From: Verrucomicrobiia bacterium | Lineage (GTDB): Bacteria > Verrucomicrobiota > Verrucomicrobiia > Limisphaerales > UBA1100 | Assembly (NCBI GenBank): GCA_014239365.1 | Contig: JAAZZB010000070.1 | Span: 1 to 45,382 of the forward strand | Direction: 5' to 3' | Length of the DNA stretch: 45,382 nt | Shown: positions 33,228-41,487 of the stretch, piece after piece | How positions within the stretch are numbered: position 1 is the stretch's first letter | How the letters are laid out: the number at the start of each line of letters is the position of its first letter | Made by a program: the position numbers and the translations under genes | The notes under the pieces: model-generated | What the model saw: the letters and a program-made list of their open reading frames with translations, nothing else | Database searches by the model: none | Told to the model about the DNA's origin: nothing

Positions 33228-34787
33228 TCATACGAGGCAAGTTTCCGGCGCTTCGGTTTCCAGCAACTGACGGGGCAGGGGGACTTTGGCCATATCCTCC
33301 ACGTTCAGGCGTTGGGCGCGGCCGAATTTTTGCTCAACGAGGTTTAGGTAGTCGGGGTTTTGAAAATATGTCTGCCAAGCATCATCGCGGAAGCGCACAA
33401 CCTCGGCGGCACTCAAATGCTTCGTTGGCAGCGGCTGGCTTTCGTACGACAGAAAAGCGTAGCCTTCATAGTTGCTCGGCAACGGCCAGCCGTTTTGTTT
33501 GGCCTCGTGATAGAGCGGACTGCCGGGCAGCGCTTGGCACGGATACATATTGGCCATCTCGGTATTCAACTCCAGCGCGAGGTCGAGCGTTTGTTGCATC
33601 GTCTCGTGGGTGTCATCCGGAAAACCATAAATGTAATTGGAAATAATGTTCACATCCGCCTCGCGAATTTCGCGCGCGACTTCGCGGATGTTGATGTCCT
33701 TAAACGACCCCTTGGAAACTTCGCGCCGCACCGCTTGGTTGCCGGCCTCGACGCCTAGCGCGAGCCAGTTGATGCCCGCGCGTTTGAAGAGATCGAGATA
33801 CTTCGGCCGCACCGTGTCGATGCGCGAGTACGCCCACATCCGCAGTTGCAGTTCGCGATCAATGATGTTGTTGAGCAACGGCTCGAAGTAGCGTTTGTCC
33901 AAGAAAAACATTTCATCCGAAATCCGCAACGTCTCCACGCCGAGATTGGCGAGTGTTTGAAATTCTTTGGTGATGAAGTCCGGCGACCAATAACGCATCT
34001 TGCGCGAGTCCGAGGAGTTGATGCCATCGCCGTTGTCCTCGCGATTCACGATGTTGATCATACAAAAATTGCAGGCGAATCGACAACCGAGCGAAGTGTA
34101 AATCGCCGCAAACGGCGTGCGCTTGGCGTGGTCAAATTCCGCGTGCCAAAAATGCGCGCGATACAAATCCAAAGGCTGCTTGTCGTACGGCAGCAAATCC
34201 CACGCGTATCCCGGCAGATCGATATCCATCCGTTCCTGCGGCACCACGCGCTCCGGCGCATTCAGCCAAGGACGCCCGTGCAGTTTGTGGCCGATGCCTT
34301 TTACCTTCTCCACCTCTTCATCGAGATTGGAGCGCAACAAATTTTGCACCGCATAAACGCCTTCATTCAAAAGCACATAATCGATGCTGTCCTCCGCCAA
34401 AACCTCCAACGGCAACGCACTCGTGTGCGAGCCGACGATTGCGATTTTGTATTCCGGATAAGCTTCTTTCAAACCGCGCGCCAACGCAATGGCACCGATC
34501 ATATTCGTCGTGCCGGAGTTCGGGTTCTGCCCGTAAACGGTCAGGCAAACCAACCGTGGATTGGCTTCGTCGATGCGCTGCACCGATTGCTCGAGCGTTA
34601 GCCGCTCCGCGCCGGTATCCAAAATCCCAGCTTCAAACCCATTGCTTCGGCAAGCTTGCGCGAGTAGCAACGACCACGTGGGCGTCTCGATGGCCGAATA
34701 TTTTTTGGCCAATTCCTGATACGCCTTCGCCGAGGAATCGGGCGAGACGAACAGCACGTCGAGTTGTTTGTTCAAAGATTTGATCAT
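33228..34787 (-). CDS. Cobalamin-binding radical SAM protein
   Basis: The 519-residue protein has an N-terminal B12-binding-like Rossmann domain (about 8-150). A radical SAM core follows, with the [4Fe-4S] motif CRFACNFC (CX3CX2C) near residue 235-245, and EAGNQAV plus YGFPDDT as later core motifs. Class members perform methylations, ring rearrangements or deoxygenations on unreactive carbons. The usual DxHxxG cobalt-ligand motif is not evident in the B12 domain, so cobalamin may bind base-off or not at all. It sits between the ColD-like dehydratase and the Cj1418-like kinase, with gaps of 13 and 7 bases. It probably modifies the island sugar, but the reaction is not predictable. Confidence 0.75.
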   Translation of the reverse strand: MIKSLNKQLDVLFVSPDSSAKAYQELAKKYSAIETPTWSLLLAQACRSNGFEAGILDTGAERLTLEQSVQRIDEANPRLVCLTVYGQNPNSGTTNMIGAIALARGLKEAYPEYKIAIVGSHTSALPLEVLAEDSIDYVLLNEGVYAVQNLLRSNLDEEVEKVKGIGHKLHGRPWLNAPERVVPQERMDIDLPGYAWDLLPYDKQPLDLYRAHFWHAEFDHAKRTPFAAIYTSLGCRFACNFCMINIVNREDNGDGINSSDSRKMRYWSPDFITKEFQTLANLGVETLRISDEMFFLDKRYFEPLLNNIIDRELQLRMWAYSRIDTVRPKYLDLFKRAGINWLALGVEAGNQAVRREVSKGSFKDINIREVAREIREADVNIISNYIYGFPDDTHETMQQTLDLALELNTEMANMYPCQALPGSPLYHEAKQNGWPLPSNYEGYAFLSYESQPLPTKHLSAAEVVRFRDDAWQTYFQNPDYLNLVEQKFGRAQRLNVEDMAKVPLPRQLLETEAPETCLV

Positions 34788-34800
34788 CGTTTTATCGTCG

Positions 34801-36006
34801 TTAAAGTGTGTTCAACAATTCAGTCAAAAGCGTAATGCGCTCGGGCTCGAGGTCGGGATAATTCCCGATGTACCATCCGTAAAAATGCACGTGATTCGTG
34901 AAGGGATAATTTTTGTACTCATCGCCAAACCGCTCGCGCGCATAAGGCTGGCGCAATTGATTGCCACCCCCGGCAGTGCCACGGCGAAATTCCACTTTCC
35001 ATTCGCGCAACGTGCTTTCCACCCGATCGCGCAAGGCATCGTCCGGACTGCGTAAAATCAGTGTAAACGCGTAATTGCTGCTGCCTTCCACTGCAAAATC
35101 AGTTTGATATTTCGCTGAGTCCAAGCCATTCAAAAACAACTTCAAGTTGCGCGTGCGGATGGCGTTGTTGTCGTCCAAACGCTTAAGCTGATGGCGACCG
35201 ATCACCGCGTTGAGTTCCGTGCCGCGCACGTTGTAAGCGGGATAGGCAAAAATGAAATCGGGGTTCAAATCCGGATGCTCGGAAGTGTAATGCTCCTTCG
35301 TCGATTGCTCCGACGCTTCGCGCACCATTCCGTGCGAGCGATAAATTCGGATGGCTTCGTAAAGCGCATCGTCATTCGTGCAAACCATTCCGCCCTCCAC
35401 CGTGCTGAGATGGTGCGCGTAATAAAATGAAAAGTTCGAAGCCCAGCCCATACTGCCCACGCGCCGACCTTCGAACGTCGCGCCGTGCGCTTCGCAGCAA
35501 TCTTCGATCAACGGAATGTTGCGCTCCTCGAGTTCATCGAGCAAACGCTGATCCAATCCGTTGTAGCCCAACACGTGCGTCAGAAAAACGGCCTGCGTTT
35601 TGTCATTCACTTTGTCGAGCACCTGCGAAATATCCATCCCGAGTGTGCGCGGATCGATGTCCACAAACACCGGCTTCAATCCCGCGTGCAATACTGAGGC
35701 GATGTCGCTCACCCAAGTCAACGTCGGCACAATCACTTCGCCTTCGCCTTTCAACTGGCGCAACGCAGCCATCGTCACAAGGTTGGCGGCGGAACCGGAA
35801 TGCACGAACACGCTATGCTTCACGCCGAGCCATTCGCTCCATTCGCGCTCGAACTCGCGCACGTTGGTCGACTGCGTGAGGATGGGATCGTCCTGCTGCA
35901 AAAATTCCACGAGGCAATCCAAATCCGCCCGCGTGATGTTATTGCGCATCAATGGCCACGGGCCGAGGGCGGTTTTGGGGTCAGCGATGGGGGCGCTATT
36001 TTTCAT
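34801..36006 (-). CDS. DegT-fold PLP enzyme with His in place of the Schiff-base Lys (ColD-like sugar 3-dehydratase)
   Basis: The 401-residue protein has the DegT/DnrJ/EryC1 fold: SGSAANLVTMAAL for cofactor phosphate binding and EDCCEAHGATFEGRRVG. At the expected lysine the sequence reads FYYAHHLSTVEGGMV. The Lys-to-His replacement in an AHH-x-(S/T)-T-x-EGG context marks ColD and RfbH-type dehydratases, which remove the C3 hydroxyl of 4-keto-6-deoxy sugars rather than transaminate. No iron-sulfur cysteine cluster like that of RfbH/E1 is present, which favours the ColD type. ATG 36006 has GGAG at good spacing and overlaps the TPP beta gene by 11 bases; the longer frame to 36102 is rejected. 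A 3-deoxy sugar nucleotide is the expected product. Confidence 0.8.
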   Translation of the reverse strand: MKNSAPIADPKTALGPWPLMRNNITRADLDCLVEFLQQDDPILTQSTNVREFEREWSEWLGVKHSVFVHSGSAANLVTMAALRQLKGEGEVIVPTLTWVSDIASVLHAGLKPVFVDIDPRTLGMDISQVLDKVNDKTQAVFLTHVLGYNGLDQRLLDELEERNIPLIEDCCEAHGATFEGRRVGSMGWASNFSFYYAHHLSTVEGGMVCTNDDALYEAIRIYRSHGMVREASEQSTKEHYTSEHPDLNPDFIFAYPAYNVRGTELNAVIGRHQLKRLDDNNAIRTRNLKLFLNGLDSAKYQTDFAVEGSSNYAFTLILRSPDDALRDRVESTLREWKVEFRRGTAGGGNQLRQPYARERFGDEYKNYPFTNHVHFYGWYIGNYPDLEPERITLLTELLNTL

Positions 36007-36541
36007 TATAAAAATCTCCGTATTCCACGAGAATCGTGCTCTTGCCGTCCTCCCGCGTGCGGGCTTTTTCATAGGCGGGGAACACTTCATCCGCTTCTTC
36101 AAGGCGAATAATCTCCACGTTTTTTAGCATTTTACGGTAGGCATCGGTATAATCGCCGATGTGCTGATGGCCCGGATGCAGCGGCCGCTGCGAGCCAATG
36201 CTGGTGCGGATGATGGCTTTGGGTTGGTAGCCGCCAGCGGACATATCGCCAAATTTATCGAGGTGATTGACGAGTTGATTGGTGGCGAGCAGCAGAAAAT
36301 TCCAACGCGGGAAAATGCTGACCGGCAGTTTGCCCTGCAACGCGAGGCCGTTGGTCATGCCCATTTGCATATCTTCGTCCACGGGCATTTCCACTTTGCG
36401 ATCATCGGAAATTTCTTTGAGCGTGTTGCTCATCGCCGTGCCCGCGCAAGCGACGGCTTGGCCGAGAAACACCGTGTTGGAATCCTCGGCGAGGTATTCC
36501 ATCGACCGTTTCAGTTCATCAAAATATTTCAGAAGTTTCAT
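35996..36541 (-). CDS. TPP-dependent enzyme, beta (pyrimidine-binding) subunit, minimal
   Basis: The 181-residue protein matches the pyrimidine-binding domain of E1-beta or transketolase: VFLGQAVACAGTAM, then MPVDEDMQMGMTNGLALQG with the Glu expected to activate the cofactor, and SIFPRWNFLLLATNQLVNHL. It stops before the C-terminal transketolase-C domain that normally completes E1-beta (about 325 residues). It pairs with the alpha subunit encoded 11 bases upstream. Together they form a small two-chain enzyme of about 400 residues, closer in size to ComDE-type decarboxylases than to dehydrogenase E1. There are no E2/E3 genes nearby, so acyl transfer to a sugar carbonyl is more plausible than oxidative decarboxylation. 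Confidence 0.78.
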   Translation of the reverse strand: MKLLKYFDELKRSMEYLAEDSNTVFLGQAVACAGTAMSNTLKEISDDRKVEMPVDEDMQMGMTNGLALQGKLPVSIFPRWNFLLLATNQLVNHLDKFGDMSAGGYQPKAIIRTSIGSQRPLHPGHQHIGDYTDAYRKMLKNVEIIRLEEADEVFPAYEKARTREDGKSTILVEYGDFYNEK

Positions 36542-36552
36542 AGCGTCCGTGC

Positions 36553-37221
36553 TTAAAATTGTACGCGCTGGCCTGCGCCGGCGTGCGGGTATTTGGTTTC
36601 GTATTGATAGTAAGTGATGTACGGGTCGTCGGCGTTTTCATAAGTGAGCGTGTCCACGCCCCAGGTGTCGCGCGTGTCGGTGCAAACGCTTTTGCCGTTG
36701 TCTTCGATTACAAAGTGCACCGGCAGCTCATGGTTTTGTACATACTTGATGCACTCATGAGCTGTGCCGGTTTCGGAAGTCATATCGCCAAGGAAACACC
36801 ACACACGTTCCTTGCCGCCCTCGCGCTGGATGCCGAGGCCGAGCCCAACGGCGATGGGGAGCACGCCGGTGACGATGGCGGAACTCAACACGCGATGCTC
36901 GGGGAAATTCAAAGTGATGGAATGCCCGGCCATAATTTCGGCCTTCACTTCATCCGATGGCACGCCTTTGAGGAGGCACTGATAATGACTGCGCCACGAG
37001 CACAACACCCAATCATCCGCGCGCACGCGATCGAACACATCGATCATCTCGCGTTCGTTTCCGGAATAAAGATGCACCGGCGCTTTGATTTTTGAGGCGT
37101 TGAATTCGTCGGCGATGTCGTCCTCGAACGCGATCAGCTCCTCAGGCGTCCAACGCGGTAAACCGCCCGCGGTCAATTCGGCGGTGGCGGTTTCGGGTTC
37201 GCAAATGAATGGGGGTCTCAT
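36553..37221 (-). CDS. TPP-dependent enzyme, alpha (diphosphate-binding) subunit, minimal
   Basis: The 222-residue protein resembles pyruvate dehydrogenase E1-alpha but is about 100 residues shorter. The conserved parts are present: HLYSGNE near residue 50, DWVLCSWRSHYQCLLKGVP, GVLPIAVGLGLG, and the TPP motif GDMTSETG...VIEDNGKS, with the GD-to-N spacing of about 28. The N-terminal phosphorylation-loop region of E1-alpha is reduced. The beta partner follows directly. In this operon it probably transfers a two-carbon unit onto a sugar nucleotide, or otherwise makes a branched sugar. That is inference from the ColD-like and radical SAM neighbours. Confidence 0.78.
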   Translation of the reverse strand: MRPPFICEPETATAELTAGGLPRWTPEELIAFEDDIADEFNASKIKAPVHLYSGNEREMIDVFDRVRADDWVLCSWRSHYQCLLKGVPSDEVKAEIMAGHSITLNFPEHRVLSSAIVTGVLPIAVGLGLGIQREGGKERVWCFLGDMTSETGTAHECIKYVQNHELPVHFVIEDNGKSVCTDTRDTWGVDTLTYENADDPYITYYQYETKYPHAGAGQRVQF

Positions 37222-37224
37222 AGT

Positions 37225-38316
37225 TTAAGCAAAATTAGCGAGCGCTTCGGCGGTGGCCTCCACGTCGTCGAGTTCACGGAATTCGGCTAATTGCCGGGAT
37301 TTATTGTCCGCTTCGGCGGCGGAGTAGTCCTGATCGCGGTCGTAAAAAATCACCTGACTTCCGGCTGTTTCAAAATTGAACGGCACGTGAATGAGGCGAT
37401 TGAGTTTCTCGCGCACGGCGGGTTGAAACTGGGGCGGCACAAAGAGCAGCATAAAACCGCCCCCGCCCGCGCCGGTGATCTTGCCGCCGATGGCGCCCGA
37501 ATCGCGCGCGGCGTCGTACAGTTCACTGATGGCGTCGTTGGAGATTTTGTCGCTGATGGCTTGTTTCGCAAGCCAACTTTCGTGAAGCAGCTCGCCGTAT
37601 TCTTTAATCGGCCCGTGACCGCACAGAATGGAAAGAGCCTCTTCCACCATATCGCGCAGGATGCGAAGTTGGCGGCGTTTCTTTTCAAGTGAGGGAACAT
37701 AGCTTCCAGCCACTTTATCGGCGGTGCGTTTGATGCCCGTGTAAAAAAGCATAAGATGCGAGGTGAGTTCATTGAGCCGGTCAGGCGGAATGATCACCGG
37801 TCGCACCGAAATTTCTCCGGAAGTGTGGAAGGTAATGTGGTTGAACCCGCCGTACGCCGCATTGACCTGATCCTGCGAGCCGACGGTTTCTTTCAACAAA
37901 TCCTGTTCCAAATGAATGCTCTCATTGGCGAGTTGCTCCTTCGTGGCCATGTGGCCTTTGAGGGCGTAAAGGGCGTTGAGGAGGCCGACCGTGAATGCGG
38001 AGCTGCTGCCCATTCCGCTGCGGGCGGGCAGGTCGCCGTCGTGATGAATCTCAATCCCGCGATCGAGGTTCATAAATTTCAGCGTGGCGCGCACCGAGGG
38101 ATGCTGTATTTCTTCAATAGTATTAGTGCTCTCGATTTGCGAATACACCACGCGAAATTGATGGTCGAAAAACGGCGGCAAATGGCGCGCGTTGATGTAG
38201 CAATACTTGTCGATGGTGGTGGACAGCACCGCGCCGCCGTGCTCGCGGTACCAGCCCGGATAGTCCGTGCCGCCGCCAAACATCGAGATGCGATAGGGGG
38301 TGCGAGTAATTATCAT
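37225..38316 (-). CDS. GHMP-family sugar kinase (HddA-like heptose 7-phosphate kinase)
   Basis: The 363-residue protein starts with RTPYRISMFGGGTDYPGWY and has the ATP-binding PARSGMGSSSAFTVG near residue 105-120 and the C-terminal KITGAGGGGFMLLF. All three GHMP motifs are intact. The opening and the Gly-rich GGGTD turn place it with D-glycero-D-manno-heptose 7-phosphate kinases (HddA; C. jejuni Cj1425) and L-fucose-kinase-like relatives. I chose ATG 38316 because GCAGGAA lies just upstream and the added 30 residues of the longer frame are not conserved-looking. It is the first gene of the 14-gene operon, 70 bases downstream of a sigma-54 promoter. Confidence 0.8.
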   Translation of the reverse strand: MIITRTPYRISMFGGGTDYPGWYREHGGAVLSTTIDKYCYINARHLPPFFDHQFRVVYSQIESTNTIEEIQHPSVRATLKFMNLDRGIEIHHDGDLPARSGMGSSSAFTVGLLNALYALKGHMATKEQLANESIHLEQDLLKETVGSQDQVNAAYGGFNHITFHTSGEISVRPVIIPPDRLNELTSHLMLFYTGIKRTADKVAGSYVPSLEKKRRQLRILRDMVEEALSILCGHGPIKEYGELLHESWLAKQAISDKISNDAISELYDAARDSGAIGGKITGAGGGGFMLLFVPPQFQPAVREKLNRLIHVPFNFETAGSQVIFYDRDQDYSAAEADNKSRQLAEFRELDDVEATAEALANFA

Positions 38317-38385
38317 TTCCTGCCCTTCGTCGTCATATTTAGACCTTTTTCTGGCAGGAAAAAATGAACCTGCCCACGGGAGAGC

Positions 38386-38401
38386 AGCAAGTGCCGTGCC
38401 A
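38386..38401 (-). promoter_or_regulatory. Sigma-54 promoter for the 14-gene decoration operon
   Basis: The minus strand reads TGGCACGGCACTTGCT, a full match to TGGCACG-N4-TTGCW. The predicted start near 38375 gives a leader of about 60 bases before ATG 38316. No other promoter-like gap occurs before 22608, because all following genes overlap or are separated by fewer than 30 bases. Confidence 0.85.
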
Positions 38402-38457
38402 CTCATTTGGATTGGGCTGGATTTGAAGAAAACCGGCTATAAAGGCCACTTTTATGC

Positions 38458-38489
38458 TGAAAACCGCCTTGAAACTCTGGGCGGTTTCA
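38458..38489 (-). terminator. Terminator-like hairpin at the end of the sugar nucleotidyltransferase gene
   Basis: On the minus strand TGAAACCGCC (38489-38480) pairs with GGCGGTTTTCA (38468-38458) around an 11-base loop, with one bulged base. It includes the stop codon of the upstream gene. Only a short TTTT lies within the distal arm, so termination may be partial. It separates the upstream genes from the sigma-54 operon. Confidence 0.5.
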
Positions 38490-39215
38490 GGCGAATTGGG
38501 CCTGATTTTTAGTCACAAAAGCCTCCGCTTGGGGCAAGGTTTCCGGCGTGCCGATGTCGAGGAAAGCCGCGTCCACGGGATGGGCGCGGAGGCCGTTTTT
38601 TTCACTTAAAAGATTAGGGAAAACTTCACGCTCCAAACTCAATGGACGCGTTTTCGGAAACCTTTCCAGCACCGAATGGCGAAGCAAATAAACGCCGCCG
38701 TTGATGTGGCCGGCGCCGGGTTGTTTTTCCTCGAAAGCGGTGATGCGTCCTGTGGCGTTTGTGCGCACGCTTCCGTAGCGAGCGGTGTCCGGCACGGCGC
38801 GGGTGACCATCACGCCATCGGCTTCTCCAAGTTCACTGCACAAGGATTCGACGTCTGCGAAAATTAATGAGTCGCCATTCAGCACCAACCACGCGGGTGG
38901 CTTGGTGCCGCATTGGGCGGCCGCGTAGGCGAGGCCGCCGCCGGTTCCCATTGGTTGGAGTTCGGCCACGCATTGGACGTTCATTTCCGAAACCGGCTGC
39001 GCGGAGAAATGGTTCACCACATATTCAGATCCGTAGCCGGCGGAGATGACCACATCGCGAACGTTCTGAGCTTTCAGCCAGCGGACAATCCATTCGATGA
39101 AGGGTTTGCCGTTGACGGGCGCCATCGGTTTGGGGAGGTCGCCGAGCAAATCCTTGACGCGCGTGCCGAAGCCGCCCGCCAAAATTAACGCGGTGATGTC
39201 ACTCGGCGTCGGCAT
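38487..39215 (-). CDS. Sugar-1-phosphate nucleotidyltransferase (HddC-like)
   Basis: The 242-residue protein has the nucleotidyltransferase signature LILAGGFGTRVKDLLGDLPKPM (about 10-31), VNGKPFIEWIVRWL, and the metal site VLNGDSLIF near residue 110. The later FEEKQPGAGHINGGVYLLR is typical of sugar-phosphate guanylyl- and thymidylyl-transferases. The short C-terminus and overall pattern resemble HddC (D-glycero-D-manno-heptose 1-phosphate guanylyltransferase; C. jejuni Cj1423), and the HddA-like kinase lies just downstream. Neither gmhA nor gmhB is in the window, so the heptose assignment is open. Its ATG overlaps the epimerase stop as TAATG, so the two are coupled. Confidence 0.75.
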   Translation of the reverse strand: MPTPSDITALILAGGFGTRVKDLLGDLPKPMAPVNGKPFIEWIVRWLKAQNVRDVVISAGYGSEYVVNHFSAQPVSEMNVQCVAELQPMGTGGGLAYAAAQCGTKPPAWLVLNGDSLIFADVESLCSELGEADGVMVTRAVPDTARYGSVRTNATGRITAFEEKQPGAGHINGGVYLLRHSVLERFPKTRPLSLEREVFPNLLSEKNGLRAHPVDAAFLDIGTPETLPQAEAFVTKNQAQFA

Positions 39216-40147
39216 TACACGTTGGAGTAAATCGTGTTGCGGATGATGGTGTAGCCTTTGATCAATTCAGTGATGCCGCGGTCGAGATCCCATTTGGTTT
39301 CAAAACCGGTGCCGAGCAGGCGTTGGTTGGAGACGATGTAATCGCGTTTGTCGGGGTCTTCGCCGACCTCGGCTTCGACGTACACAAACTTGGGCAAGTG
39401 CTCTTGAATTTTTTCGCACAGCTCGAGTTTGGAGAGATTGGCTTCTTCGAGCCCGGCGTTGTAGGGCTGGCCTTTCATCGAATCAAAATTATCGATGGCG
39501 TGTTCGAACACGCGGGCGATGTCGCGCACGTGAATGTAGTTGCGCTTGAAATGGCCTTCAAAAATCAGTAGCGCGCGGTCGTTTACGGCGCGGTACACGA
39601 AGTCGTTTACGAGCAAATCCAGCCGCATTCGCGGGGCCATTCCGAAGACGGTGGCGAGGCGGAAACTGACGCTATTATCGCGCGCGAGCACTTCGGCTTC
39701 GGCGGCGACTTTGGTTTTTCCGTACAGTGTGATAGGGCGGAGCGGGGTTTCTTCGGTGCAAAATTTGCCTTCTTCGCCCACGCCGTAGCCGCTGTTGGTG
39801 ATGGGCATAATGATGCGTTGATCGGCGCTGGCGAGATCGCAAATGAGTTTCACTGCGCCGTGATTCACGCTTTCGGCGGCGGCTTTGTCGTCGTTGCACA
39901 AGGGCGCGCCCACGAGCGCGGCGAGGGGAATGATGACGTCGGCGTCTTTGAGCAATGGCTTGATGACATCGGCATCGCGGCAGTCGCCGCGCACGATGTT
40001 AAACGTGTCGTGATGGCAGCAATCGCCGAGGCTGTTTTGGCGGAACAAAAAATTGTCCAGCACAGTGACCTCGTGGCCGAGGCCGAGGAGGTGGGGGGTC
40101 ATAACGGAGCCGAGATATCCGGCGCCGCCGGTGATGAGGATTTTCAT
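39215..40147 (-). CDS. NAD-dependent epimerase/dehydratase (extended SDR)
   Basis: The 310-residue protein carries the Rossmann motif GGAGYLG at residues 7-13, an NSGYG segment around the catalytic Ser/Thr position and the YGKTK catalytic pair near residue 142-146. The C-terminal half with FKRNYIHVRDIARVFEHAI is shared by UDP- and GDP-sugar epimerases and dehydratases. The substrate cannot be read from sequence. A GDP- or UDP-hexose or heptose is likely from the neighbouring nucleotidyltransferase and GHMP kinase. There is no strong Shine-Dalgarno; the upstream gap holds a large hairpin. Confidence 0.82.
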   Translation of the reverse strand: MKILITGGAGYLGSVMTPHLLGLGHEVTVLDNFLFRQNSLGDCCHHDTFNIVRGDCRDADVIKPLLKDADVIIPLAALVGAPLCNDDKAAAESVNHGAVKLICDLASADQRIIMPITNSGYGVGEEGKFCTEETPLRPITLYGKTKVAAEAEVLARDNSVSFRLATVFGMAPRMRLDLLVNDFVYRAVNDRALLIFEGHFKRNYIHVRDIARVFEHAIDNFDSMKGQPYNAGLEEANLSKLELCEKIQEHLPKFVYVEAEVGEDPDKRDYIVSNQRLLGTGFETKWDLDRGITELIKGYTIIRNTIYSNV

Positions 40148-40156
40148 AGTTTGTTT

Positions 40157-40324
40157 TTAGTTAAATTCGAGTGGTTGATTTTTTCTGTGTCTATGTGCTG
40201 CCGGCATCTTGCCGGCAGGTCGAGAGCGCAACTTCTGCCGGCAAGATGCCGGCAGCACATAAGCCGCAAGATGGTTTGTGAATGGCATTTAGTTGAATTC
40301 GAGTTGGTTGATGATTTCTGTGCC
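40157..40324. repeat. Imperfect direct repeat of the lhgO 3' end flanking a hairpin insertion
   Basis: The segment 40289-40324 encodes the last residues of the LhgO-like protein (INQLEFN and stop). It recurs with a few changes at 40157-40191, beyond the hairpin. About 30 of 35 bases are shared. This could be a degraded target-site duplication from insertion of the 27-bp-arm hairpin, or slippage during repair. Confidence 0.6.
40192..40261. repeat. Perfect 27-bp inverted repeat with 16-base loop
   Basis: The arms are 40192-40218 and 40235-40261, with a 16-base loop at 40219-40234. Each arm itself contains a TGCCGGCA palindrome. It lies between the LhgO-like gene and the epimerase gene, both on the minus strand. 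It may be a mobile REP-like or MITE-like element or an mRNA-processing hairpin. It has no T-run. Confidence 0.85.
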
Positions 40325-41482
40325 GATGGCGAGTGAGGCGGTTGCCGCGGGGCTGGGGGCGTTGAGGACGTGTAGGGCGCGAGTGCCGCGGGCGAAATGG
40401 AAATCCTGCACGAGACCGCCTTCGGGGGACATCGCCTGGGCGCGCACGCCGGCGCCGCCGGATTCCAAATCGGAGGGTTGAATTTCGGGCACGAGTTTTT
40501 GCAATTGTTTGCAGAAATATTTTTTGCTGAATGAACCGCGCAATTCGTTCACGCACATTTTTGGATATTTGAATGCGAACCGCCACAGGCCGGAATAGGT
40601 GAGGGCGTCAAAGAGATCGCGGAGATTGAGATTGGTTTTGCGGTAGCCTTCGCGGGCGAAGGCAAGCACGGCGTTGGGGCCGGCTTCGATGCCGCCGTTG
40701 ATGAGGCGGGTGAAGTGGACGCCGAGGAACGGGAATTCGGGATTGGGCACGGGGTAAATGAGATGGCGGACGAGGTGCTGCGATTCGGGTTTGAGCTGAA
40801 AATATTCGCCGCGAAAGGGGACGATGCGGAGGTCGCGCTTTTGGCCGGCGAGCTGGCTGACGCGGTCGCAGTGGAGGCCGGCGCAGTTGATAATCCAATC
40901 GGCGCTGAAATCGCCGGCGGGGGTTTCGACGGTCCATTCGCTGCCTTCGCGGAAAGCGGTGGCGCGGGCGTTGGTGATGACTTTTCCGCCTGTTTTTTCG
41001 ATGTTTTTGACGAGTGCGGTGGTCACAGCGCGGTAATCAACGATGCCTTCCTGGGGCACTTTGAGCGCGGCGATGCCGCCGATGTGCGGCTCGATTTCGC
41101 GCATTTGGTCGCGGTTTAATTTCTCAATGCCTTCGAGGCCATTGGCTTGGCCGCGTTCAAAAAGTTTTTCCATTCGGGCCACTTCGGCATCGTTGGTGGC
41201 CACGACGAGTTTGCCGCAAATCTCGTGTGGCACTTGGTGTTCATCGCAAAATTCTGCCATCTCGCGGATGCCTTCGACGGCGAGACGCGCTTTGAGCGAG
41301 CCGGGGGTGTAATAAAGCCCGCAGTGGAGGACGCCGCTGTTGTGGGCGGTTTGGTGTTGGCCGGGCGCGGGTTCTTTTTCCAGCACAGTGACTTTCGCGC
41401 CGGGGTGTTGGCGCAGCAATTGCCGCGCAGTGGCGAGGCCCACAATGCCGCCGCCGATGATGAGAATGGATGGGGTGTTCAG
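40289..41482 (-). CDS. lhgO: FAD-dependent oxidoreductase, L-2-hydroxyglutarate oxidase-like, CTG start proposed
   Basis: The protein has an FAD-binding GGGIVGLATARQLLRQHPG dinucleotide fold at its very N-terminus. HNSGVLHCGLYYTPGSLKA and the C-terminal GGAGVRAQAMSPEGGLVQDF match LhgO. Length from the proposed start is 397 residues, as expected. The open frame extends 109 codons further upstream, but that part looks non-coding. No ATG, GTG or TTG lies near the fold. A GGAGG ribosome site (41489-41493) is followed after 6 bases by CTG at 41482, which encodes residue 1 of LNTPSILIIGGG. CTG is therefore the best start. In this setting it may oxidise a 2-hydroxy acid linked to the decoration, or have a housekeeping role. 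Confidence 0.75.
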   Translation of the reverse strand: MNTPSILIIGGGIVGLATARQLLRQHPGAKVTVLEKEPAPGQHQTAHNSGVLHCGLYYTPGSLKARLAVEGIREMAEFCDEHQVPHEICGKLVVATNDAEVARMEKLFERGQANGLEGIEKLNRDQMREIEPHIGGIAALKVPQEGIVDYRAVTTALVKNIEKTGGKVITNARATAFREGSEWTVETPAGDFSADWIINCAGLHCDRVSQLAGQKRDLRIVPFRGEYFQLKPESQHLVRHLIYPVPNPEFPFLGVHFTRLINGGIEAGPNAVLAFAREGYRKTNLNLRDLFDALTYSGLWRFAFKYPKMCVNELRGSFSKKYFCKQLQKLVPEIQPSDLESGGAGVRAQAMSPEGGLVQDFHFARGTRALHVLNAPSPAATASLAIGTEIINQLEFN

Positions 41483-41487
41483 CTCGC

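Noticed and set aside
40198..40215. Possible sigma-54-like GC-N10-CC pattern upstream of the epimerase gene
   Set aside because: It falls inside the perfect hairpin and matches only the two invariant dinucleotides. The -24 and -12 halves are otherwise poor.
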